A stretch of DNA of 38,239 nucleotides from 2-12-FULL-41-17 sp964562855. GTDB lineage: Bacteria; Patescibacteriota; Microgenomatia; Curtissbacterales; GWA2-41-24. Location of the stretch: positions 1-38,239 of the forward strand of contig CAZLVB010000005.1 of assembly GCA_964562855.1 (NCBI GenBank), given 5' to 3'. Positions 31,461-37,532 of the stretch are shown piece by piece (within the stretch, counting starts at the first letter, position 1; every line of letters starts with the position of its first letter). Below the pieces are notes generated by a model. The model ran no database searches and had not been told where the DNA came from. It saw nothing but the letters and a program-made list of their open reading frames with translations. The translations under genes and the position numbers were made by a program.

Positions 31461-31489
31461 TTGCAAAATAATTATCAAAACATTATAAT
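31461..31489 (+). promoter_or_regulatory. Promoter of the RelBE-type module
   Basis: TTGCAA (31461-31466), 17-bp spacer, TATAAT (31484-31489), ending 9 nt before the antitoxin ATG. The transcript should be leaderless and independent of nrdJ. Confidence 0.65.
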
Positions 31490-31498
31490 TATAACAAT

Positions 31499-31780
31499 AT
31501 GCAGAGAGCAGTTTTACAGATCCCTATCAATAGTCAACTGAGACAGCAGGCTGAGAAGGCGGCAATGTCTCAAGGTTTTTCTTCACTACAGGAGATAGTA
31601 AGACTTTTTTTGACAAAGCTAGCCGAAAAGAGGATCGAATTAACTTTTCAGGAAACAGTTAGGCTTTCACCTCGAGTCATTAAGCGCTACGACAAAATGA
31701 TTGAGGATATAGAAAAGGGTAAAGTAAAAACTAAAGCATTCAGTGATGTAGACTCCTTGATGAAACATCTTAACAAGTGA
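31499..31780 (+). CDS. RelB/DinJ-like antitoxin
   Basis: A 93-residue protein. The N-terminus (AVLQIPINSQLRQQAEKAAMSQGFSSLQEIVRLFLTKLAE) has the ribbon-helix-helix spacing of DinJ/RelB DNA-binding domains; the C-terminal helix (KAFSDVDSLMKHLNK) should wrap the toxin. It overlaps the toxin start by 4 nt (GTGA) and has its own leaderless promoter. Together with the toxin it forms a unit placed between nrdJ and a relic of an nrdJ tail, a sign of later arrival. Confidence 0.82.
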   Translation: MQRAVLQIPINSQLRQQAEKAAMSQGFSSLQEIVRLFLTKLAEKRIELTFQETVRLSPRVIKRYDKMIEDIEKGKVKTKAFSDVDSLMKHLNK

Positions 31781-32043
31781 AGGTCGAACTGCATCCTGCT
31801 TTTAAGAAATCTTATAAAAAGCGCATTTTAAATAATCCAAAATTAGATACAAAGACCGCAAGCAGACTCAAACTTTTCCAAAAGAATCCTACGAACCCAA
31901 TTTTGAATGACCACCAGCTAACAGGTAGCAAGAATAATTTTAGGTCATTTTCTGTAACCGGAGATATCCGTATTGTTTATATGCGCGTTTCCAAAAATCA
32001 TGTAATCCTGCTAAATATTGGCACTCACAATCAGGTATATTAA
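31777..32043 (+). CDS. RelE/YafQ-family mRNA interferase toxin
   Basis: An 88-residue protein: HPAFKKSYKKRI (basic N-terminal helix), LFQKNPTNPILNDHQLTG, then SFSVTGDIRIVYMRV and LLNIGTHNQVY. This is the YafQ/RelE order, with a DHxL segment, a GDxRxVY strand and a C-terminal His (HNQVY) that in YafQ acts in mRNA cleavage on the ribosome. It starts at GTG in a 4-nt overlap with the antitoxin gene. It looks intact. Confidence 0.88.
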   Translation: MKVELHPAFKKSYKKRILNNPKLDTKTASRLKLFQKNPTNPILNDHQLTGSKNNFRSFSVTGDIRIVYMRVSKNHVILLNIGTHNQVY

Positions 32044-32045
32044 TT

Positions 32046-32070
32046 CTGCGGCTGGAGCAAGTGTGGTTAG
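32046..32070 (+). pseudogene. Relic of an nrdJ 3' end
   Basis: In the frame TGC GGC TGG AGC AAG TGT GGT TAG this encodes CGWSKCG and a stop, the universal tail of NrdJ. The live copy at 31431-31454 reads CGWSKCS. Ser is TCT in one and AGC in the other, so the two diverged as coding sequence. The relic stop overlaps the convergent udg stop, suggesting that an older nrdJ ended here. Confidence 0.7.
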
Positions 32071-32666
32071 ACGAAGCTTTTTAAGACCTCAAAATCTTTT
32101 TCAAGTATTTTGCGACTGTTGGCACTGTAAAGCGCAACGGCAGGATGATAAAGCGGAACGATCAAGCATTGTCCAAAACCGGCTTTGGCATCAATTGCTT
32201 TGCCGCGCAGAACACTGATTGACTGACTAGCTTGGGGCAATCCGAATTTTTCCAATATATATTTTGTTGAGAATCTACCTAAAGTCGCAATAACTTTAGG
32301 TTTGATAATCTCAATCTGCTTTTGCAAAAACGGTCCGTAAAGCTCAATCTCCACTGGCAATGGATCGCGGTTATTCGGCGGTCTGTCCTTGACTACATTG
32401 GTTATGTAAACATCTTTACGTTTTAGGCCGATTGACTCGATCAGTTCGTCCAGAATTTTTCCGGCCGCTCCGCAAAAGGGCCTACCGGTTTTTGCTTCAG
32501 TCTCTCCCGGCGCCTCACCGATGAACATAATTTTGGCATTGTGGTTCCCTTCGCCAATTACCGGAAAATAATTATTCTTTTGTCGGTATTCATAAAGAGG
32601 GGAATTGACAAGATTAACTATCGCATCACGGATCTTGCGAAGTTTTTGGGTCCTGACATCATCCAT
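32067..32666 (-). CDS. Family 4-type uracil-DNA glycosylase lacking Fe-S cysteines
   Basis: A 199-residue repair enzyme. Motif A is GEAPGETEAKTGRPFCGAAGKILDELI (50-76) and the late motif is YHPAVAL (173-179). Family 4 enzymes bind a 4Fe-4S cluster through a CxxC pair near residue 20 and two later cysteines. Here these positions are NLVNSPLYEYR, KDRPPNNR (Asp94) and ELYGPF, so all four ligands are missing and only Cys65 and Cys167 remain. It should still excise uracil, as the active-site motifs are kept. It follows the adenosyltransferase gene by 5 nt. Confidence 0.88.
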   Translation of the reverse strand: MDDVRTQKLRKIRDAIVNLVNSPLYEYRQKNNYFPVIGEGNHNAKIMFIGEAPGETEAKTGRPFCGAAGKILDELIESIGLKRKDVYITNVVKDRPPNNRDPLPVEIELYGPFLQKQIEIIKPKVIATLGRFSTKYILEKFGLPQASQSISVLRGKAIDAKAGFGQCLIVPLYHPAVALYSANSRKILEKDFEVLKSFV

Positions 32667-32671
32667 CGCCG

Positions 32672-33223
32672 CTATTTGACAGTTCGCCCTTTCCAGATTG
32701 TTTCGGGAATATTTTCTAAATGGTTAACATAGCGAGCGACGACAAAGAACCAGTCGGAAAGCCTGTTTAAATAAATTTGGCAATTAAGATTTATCTTTTC
32801 TTCGTTTGCGACCGAAACTACTTCTCTTTCAGCTCTCCTTGCAATTGATCTTGCCAGATGAAGCTCGGCACCAACGGTATGACCGCCGGGTAAAATAAAA
32901 TTTTGTAACGGCGAAAGCTTCTTCTCCCAAGCATCGATTTCCGCTTCAAGGCTTCTAATAAAACTTTTTGAAATCCTTGGCACTTTTACCTTGGTATCAA
33001 GCGGTGCCGAAAGATCCGCCCCAAGAACGAATAGCTCTCCCTGGACTCTAACCAAGCGCTTTAAGACGTCAGTTGGTGGATTTTGAGAAAGGACAACGCC
33101 GATTTGGCAGTTAAGCTCATCAACATGGCCGTAGGCCTTAATCCTTGCCGAACTCTTTTCAACACGCTTCCCGCCAAATAGGGAAGTGGTACCCCGGTCG
33201 CCAGTTTTGGTGTAAATTTTCAT
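32672..33223 (-). CDS. Cob(I)alamin adenosyltransferase, PduO type
   Basis: A 183-residue enzyme that transfers adenosine from ATP to cob(I)alamin. The ATP-binding N-terminus is KIYTKTGDRGTTSLFGGKRVEKSSARIKAYGHVDELN, and FILPGGHTVGAELHLARSIARRAEREVV and YLNRLSDWFFVVAR are the other signatures. It makes adenosylcobalamin, the cofactor that the neighbouring NrdJ needs, so the cell can finish salvaged B12. It forms a two-gene unit with udg. Confidence 0.95.
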   Translation of the reverse strand: MKIYTKTGDRGTTSLFGGKRVEKSSARIKAYGHVDELNCQIGVVLSQNPPTDVLKRLVRVQGELFVLGADLSAPLDTKVKVPRISKSFIRSLEAEIDAWEKKLSPLQNFILPGGHTVGAELHLARSIARRAEREVVSVANEEKINLNCQIYLNRLSDWFFVVARYVNHLENIPETIWKGRTVK

Positions 33224-33241
33224 AGATTCAAGGTAAATATA

Positions 33242-34135
33242 TCAGTTGAGGCCATCTTTAGACAAAAACTGCCATAAATTACTTCGAAAACTATCAATAA
33301 TTATTTCCCAATTCTCTGCACCTTGACAGATGTTTTCTAGTGCCCACAGGTCGTCATTCGAAAGATTTTGCGCAGTTGAACTCAATGGATACATAATAGA
33401 ATTTTTGTCTGCCACATGACCTATCCCAAGAGCATGTCCCATCTCATGGGCAGTAATCCTGACTAATTCCTCTTGGTTGTCGGCAAGATATATCTCGATG
33501 GTGTTTGTATCTGGTTTATATATGCCTCCCTCAGGTTTGTCGTGAAGTAACTTGTTGAATCTTGAAATTTGTCTATTCAAATTAATCACTTCCGAACTAA
33601 ACTCTTGAAGTTTTCTGTTTAGCCTACCTGCCTCATCGTTCAATCTGTTTGCCTCGGCGGCAAGTTCATCCTGTTCCTTTACCAACCGTTCGTATATCCC
33701 AGGCGGTGCTCCTCCTTGACTGTCCCAATATTCTATCTGTGTATTTAGTTTCGCAGCCCGCTGCCTGAAGTCGCTAACCCTCGACTCAAAGTCTCTGCCT
33801 TCTTTTTCAACTGCGTTTTTATTTTGACTGGCACTTTCTTCAAGATTCTGAATTATAGACAGGCTTGATTGTCTCTCGTCGTAAACAAGATTGATGGAAA
33901 GCAAGGCAGTTTCGTCGAAAGTTAACAAGTTCCTTCCGGTGCTGTTCCAAATTGAAGCGGCTTGGTTGACCGAACCTAGGAATTCTTCCCGAGAATATCC
34001 GAATCTCTCATCAATGCTGCCGATTCTATAAGGTTGAGGCTCGTCGCACGGTGAGGTGGTTTTAGAAAGATATAGGGGATAGGAAAGCGAGATCCCCGCG
34101 ACAATGAATATAAAAATCAAAATTAATCTACGCAT
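33242..34135 (-). CDS. Matrixin-like extracellular metalloprotease with coiled-coil insertion
   Basis: A 297-residue secreted or anchored protein starting MRRLILIFIFIVAG, a signal or anchor helix. The zinc motif HEMGHALGIGHVADKNSIMYP (near residue 243) has the HExxHxxGxxH triad and the Met-turn of metzincins. Between an N-terminal region (FGYSREEFLGSVNQAASIWN...) and the zinc site lies about 90 residues of coiled coil (SLSIIQNLEESASQ...NRQISRFNKLL). Substrate unknown. I chose ATG 34135 because a TAAAAT -10 box ends 8 nt upstream and the hydrophobic segment begins there. Confidence 0.82.
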   Translation of the reverse strand: MRRLILIFIFIVAGISLSYPLYLSKTTSPCDEPQPYRIGSIDERFGYSREEFLGSVNQAASIWNSTGRNLLTFDETALLSINLVYDERQSSLSIIQNLEESASQNKNAVEKEGRDFESRVSDFRQRAAKLNTQIEYWDSQGGAPPGIYERLVKEQDELAAEANRLNDEAGRLNRKLQEFSSEVINLNRQISRFNKLLHDKPEGGIYKPDTNTIEIYLADNQEELVRITAHEMGHALGIGHVADKNSIMYPLSSTAQNLSNDDLWALENICQGAENWEIIIDSFRSNLWQFLSKDGLN

Positions 34136-34191
34136 AGATTTCAATTTTACAACACACCTGCTCCAACGTTCCAAATGCAGAAAATACTGGA

Positions 34192-34220
34192 TTGACAAAC
34201 CCTCCCCAGTAGGGTAGGAT
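34192..34220 (+). promoter_or_regulatory. CsoR-type promoter and operator
   Basis: TTGACA (34192-34197), 17-bp spacer, TAGGAT (34215-34220). Within the spacer, ACCCTCCCCAGTAGGGT (34199-34215) is a GC-tract inverted repeat of the kind bound by CsoR/RcnR proteins, so the repressor would block the promoter. The next gene encodes such a repressor. Confidence 0.65.
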
Positions 34221-34225
34221 ATTAT

Positions 34226-34498
34226 ATGTATATGCAAAAGGCTGTTAAATTAAATGCTTTAAAAAGACTCAAATCCGCACGGGGCCATTTGGACCACGTG
34301 ATTAAGCAGGTAAACCAAGAAAAGTATTGCATCGATATTCTGCAGCAGTCAATGGCAGTCCAGTCCGCTCTCAGAGCTGTTGACAACGTTATCCTTAAAG
34401 GTCATCTGGAAGAACATGTATCTCACGCCATGCACGGAAAAAATCAGGCCAAGTCAATTCAGGAAGTGGTCGATGTTTTCGAAAAAGCAAGGAAGTGA
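34226..34498 (+). CDS. CsoR/RcnR-family metal-sensing repressor
   Basis: A 90-residue all-helical DUF156 protein. The metal-binding positions are Cys35 (KYCIDILQQ), His60 and His64 (KGHLEEHV); classical CsoR has Cys-His-Cys, while RcnR uses Cys-His-His. The pairing with a CopB ATPase suggests copper sensing in spite of the third ligand. It may start at ATG 34226 or at ATG 34232. It is the first gene of the copper cluster and probably represses it. Confidence 0.9.
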   Translation: MYMQKAVKLNALKRLKSARGHLDHVIKQVNQEKYCIDILQQSMAVQSALRAVDNVILKGHLEEHVSHAMHGKNQAKSIQEVVDVFEKARK

Positions 34499-34508
34499 GG
34501 TGATTTAA

Positions 34509-34727
34509 ATGTTTGCCGACATGATGCGCTGGGGAACTGAATCCGGACAAAACTTATATGACAACCGGTATTTTGGCGGGCATCACCCGATGATGTGGGG
34601 ATTTGGTAATAGTCCCAGTGTTTTTTGGTTTTTTGGAATTCTTTGGCTTGCCACCTGGATATTAATCATCATTGCTTTAATTGCATTCATCCGCTGGCTT
34701 TGGAAAAAAGGCGATAAAGTCAAATAA
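34509..34727 (+). CDS. Small Met/His/Trp-rich membrane protein of the copper cluster
   Basis: A 72-residue protein. Its N-terminal half contains possible metal ligands (MFADMMRW, GGHHPMMWGFG), then one membrane helix (residues 39-64, VFWFFGILWLATWILIIIALIAF) and a basic tail. It lies 10 nt after the repressor with a GAGGTGAT site. No family is assigned. The Met/His-rich head in a copper operon suggests a role as a copper-binding accessory on the outer face of the membrane, but this is inference. Confidence 0.65.
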   Translation: MFADMMRWGTESGQNLYDNRYFGGHHPMMWGFGNSPSVFWFFGILWLATWILIIIALIAFIRWLWKKGDKVK

Positions 34728-34742
34728 AAGGGGGTGAAAAGT

Positions 34743-35003
34743 ATGAAAGTACAAGCATTTGCTAATGCCTTTGCAGTGTTTATTGCCATAGTTTATGCCA
34801 TTTGCGCTCTTTGGATAATTACCGCCAGGGATAGCCTGATGACCCTTTTTGGCAGTTGGGCTCATGGGGTAGATTGGCAAAGTTTGCCGTATGCACCGGT
34901 GACGGCTACAAGTCTTATCGCAGGCTTTGTGACTGCAGTTCTGGCCGCCTGGATTGCAGGTTATCTGTTCGCTAGACTTTATAACCAATTTTCCAAAAAG
35001 TAA
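34743..35003 (+). CDS. DUF5676 family membrane protein
   Basis: An 86-residue protein with two membrane helices (residues 6-28 and 57-80) joined by a loop RDSLMTLFGSWAHGVDWQSLPYAPVT. The pattern matches DUF5676, which is repeatedly found beside copper ATPases and CsoR regulators, although its function is unknown. A strong GGGGGTG site precedes ATG 34743; the in-frame GTG at 34734 lies inside that site. It is in the same unit as the genes before and after it. Confidence 0.75.
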   Translation: MKVQAFANAFAVFIAIVYAICALWIITARDSLMTLFGSWAHGVDWQSLPYAPVTATSLIAGFVTAVLAAWIAGYLFARLYNQFSKK

Positions 35004-35053
35004 GACACAAATTTGGAAAAAATTAAATCGAGCCTTTTTTAAAGGGAAATCTT

Positions 35054-37276
35054 ATGTCAGTCAAAAATTTAGAAAACAACAAATTGTATACATGTCCAAT
35101 GCATCCAGAGAGACAATCCGATAAACCCGGGCGTTGCCCAGAATGCGGTATGGAATTAGTCAAAAGTCGGAAATCGGACACACTGCACACGGCACACGAC
35201 ACGGGAACCTTCTACACTTGCCCGATGGATCCGGAAATAACCTCAAAGGAACCGGGCACTTGTCCAAAATGCGGCATGGATTTAGTGCCATTAGCAAGGG
35301 AGCATGATCATGGAGAGCATTTGGGAATGGAGGAGGATTTTAAAAGAAGATTTTTTATTGCGCTCCCGCTGACCATGCTTGTTCTTGCTCTTTCACCAAA
35401 AATTCAACAATGGTTTAACTTCTCAGTTCCTAGTTTTCCTAAATATGACCTAGTTCTGTTTGCACTGACCTCGGTTATCGTTCTCTATTGTGGCTGGCCA
35501 TTTTACAAAATGGCCAAAGGAGAACTTAGAAAGAAAAACCCGGCTATGATGACCTTAGTTTCCCTTGCAGTTTTAGCAGGGTATTTTTTTAGCATTGCCG
35601 CCACCTTTATTTTTAAAGGTGAATCACTTTACTGGGAGATTTCAACTTTAGTCTTGGCCTTTCTTTTCGGTCACTGGATGGAGATGAGAGCAGTTAGAGG
35701 TGCGACAGGCGCTTTAGCCGAACTTGCCAAACTAATTCCCCCTACAGCACACCTAATTAGGGGTAAAGAAATTGTAGATGTATCAACCAGTGAACTTAGA
35801 AAAGACGATATTGTCTTGATTCGTCCCGGCGAAAAGATCCCAATAGACGGCACTGTCACGGATGGTGAAAGCTCGGTCAATGAATCGATGGTTACTGGCG
35901 AATCCCGCCCAGTTTCTAAGCAGGAAAATGATGATGTAATCGGCGGTACTATTAATAACGACGGATCTTTAACCGTTAGAGTGACGAAAACAGGAGAAGA
36001 TACGGCAATCTCTCAAATAATGGATCTTATAAGAGAAGCCCAAGGTACTAAACCTCAGGTACAAAGACTTGCAGACAGGGCAGCCGGATGGCTTACCTAT
36101 ACTGCCTTAATCGTCGGCACGTTCACTTTCCTGTTTTGGTTTTTTATAAATCCCCAAGGTGCAATATTTGCGGGCACTTTGGCGATAACCGTCATTGTCA
36201 TTGCCTGCCCCCATGCTTTAGGTTTGGCCATTCCGACCGTTACTACTATAACCTCAACTCTGGCTGCCAAAAACGGTATTTTAATTAGGGATATGGCTGC
36301 TTTGGAAATTGCCCGCAAACTAAATTACGTTATTTTTGACAAAACCGGGACTTTGACAGAGGGAAAGTTCGGTGTAAGTAAAATACTGTCGTTTGGGTCA
36401 AAGACCGAGAAAGAGGTTTTAAGTCTGGCCGCATCGGTTGAAGTTCAGTCGCAGCATTCTATAGCCCAAGGAATAGTTAGAGCCGCTCAAAATCGAAGAT
36501 TTAAATTGAATGCCATAAAGAACTTCAAATCTGTTCCCGGTAAAGGCGCTAAAGGCCAGATTGTGGGTCGGGAGATTCTGGTTGGCAATCAAACCTTTTT
36601 AAACGAGGAAGGGGTAGAAACCGAACAGTTTGAGAAAAAAATAACCGTCTCTGCCGATCAAACTTTCATCTGGGTGGCTCAAGATAAAAAGCCTATCGGA
36701 ATTATTACTTTAGAAGATGTAATTCGTGAGGAATCAAAAAAGGTCATCAAAACACTGTCCGCAATGGGTATAAAAACCGCAATGTTAACGGGTGACAATG
36801 AGCAGATAGCCGCAACTGTTGCCAAGAAACTTGGGGTCGATACCTATTTTGCCCAGGTTCTACCGGAGGATAAGGTTAATAAAATCAAAAGGCTTCAGGA
36901 GGAAGGCAGTATTGTGGCTATGGTTGGCGACGGGGTTAATGACGCGGCTTCACTTACTCAGGCACACGTCGGTATTGCCATTGGAGCAGGCACCGATGTT
37001 GCGGTAGAATCTGCCGAAATCGTACTTGTTAAGGATAATCCACTGGATGTCGTCAAAGCCATAAAGCTTTCGCAAAAAACCAATACTAAAATGAAGCAGA
37101 ACCTAGCGTGGGCTACCGGTTACAACGTTCTGGCAATTCCTCTGGCTGCTGGTGTTCTTTACTCCCTGGGTATTCTTCTTCGTCCTGAATGGGCGGCGCT
37201 TTTGATGAGCGCATCTTCGGTAATTGTGGTAATTAACGCATTGCTTTTAAAAAATGAAAATCTGGCAACTGGTTAA
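35054..37276 (+). CDS. copB: Copper-translocating P-type ATPase, CopB type
   Basis: A 740-residue P1B ATPase. Two N-terminal heavy-metal-binding (YHS-like) units, YTCPMHP...GRCPECGMEL (12-35) and YTCPMDP...GTCPKCGMDL (54-77), replace the usual HMA domains. About eight membrane helices follow. The ion-pathway motif is CPH (Cys385), which marks the CopB group, associated with copper or silver export. The phosphorylation site is DKTGTLT (Asp429) and the hinge motif is GDGVND (625-630). TGES is also present. Its last 23 nt overlap the YHS gene. Confidence 0.95.
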   Translation: MSVKNLENNKLYTCPMHPERQSDKPGRCPECGMELVKSRKSDTLHTAHDTGTFYTCPMDPEITSKEPGTCPKCGMDLVPLAREHDHGEHLGMEEDFKRRFFIALPLTMLVLALSPKIQQWFNFSVPSFPKYDLVLFALTSVIVLYCGWPFYKMAKGELRKKNPAMMTLVSLAVLAGYFFSIAATFIFKGESLYWEISTLVLAFLFGHWMEMRAVRGATGALAELAKLIPPTAHLIRGKEIVDVSTSELRKDDIVLIRPGEKIPIDGTVTDGESSVNESMVTGESRPVSKQENDDVIGGTINNDGSLTVRVTKTGEDTAISQIMDLIREAQGTKPQVQRLADRAAGWLTYTALIVGTFTFLFWFFINPQGAIFAGTLAITVIVIACPHALGLAIPTVTTITSTLAAKNGILIRDMAALEIARKLNYVIFDKTGTLTEGKFGVSKILSFGSKTEKEVLSLAASVEVQSQHSIAQGIVRAAQNRRFKLNAIKNFKSVPGKGAKGQIVGREILVGNQTFLNEEGVETEQFEKKITVSADQTFIWVAQDKKPIGIITLEDVIREESKKVIKTLSAMGIKTAMLTGDNEQIAATVAKKLGVDTYFAQVLPEDKVNKIKRLQEEGSIVAMVGDGVNDAASLTQAHVGIAIGAGTDVAVESAEIVLVKDNPLDVVKAIKLSQKTNTKMKQNLAWATGYNVLAIPLAAGVLYSLGILLRPEWAALLMSASSVIVVINALLLKNENLATG

Positions 37277-37424
37277 AAAACAAAAAACTGAAACTGATCC
37301 TGTATGTCTAATGAGGGTAAAAACGGAAAATGCAAAATTCTCGCAAGATTACAAAGGTAAGACTTACTATTTTTGCTCAGAAAATTGTCTCAAAGAATTC
37401 AAAGAAGAACCTGAAAAATATTAA
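37254..37424 (+). CDS. 56-residue YHS-domain protein
   Basis: Starts at ATG 37254 inside copB and runs 56 codons. The sequence includes TDPVCLMRV and YKGKTYYFCSENCLKEFKEEPEKY, a complete YHS domain with Cys18, Cys41 and Cys45 as metal ligands (the first motif is DPVC-x-M). Small YHS proteins occur next to copper and mercury transporters and may pass metal to the ATPase. The 23-nt overlap with copB suggests coupled translation. It is short enough to be missed by length-limited gene calling. Confidence 0.85.
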   Translation: MKIWQLVKKQKTETDPVCLMRVKTENAKFSQDYKGKTYYFCSENCLKEFKEEPEKY

Positions 37425-37450
37425 ACATGAAAGGAAAATAATGAGGAATT

Positions 37451-37532
37451 TATATCAGCAGGTCGCCTTGCGAGACTAAAGTCCTCGCAATGGCGCTCCT
37501 CTGATATAATTTTGGGCTTCGCTCAAAATTAT
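37451..37532. repeat. Two consecutive hairpins before ccdA
   Basis: First hairpin: TATATCAG (37451-37458) with CTGATATA (37501-37508), with inner CGCC-TTGCGAG and CTCGCAA-TGGCG arms. Second: 37506-37532, ATAATTTTG...CAAAATTAT, whose end includes the AT of the next gene's start codon. They overlap by 3 nt and can be alternatives. Confidence 0.7.
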
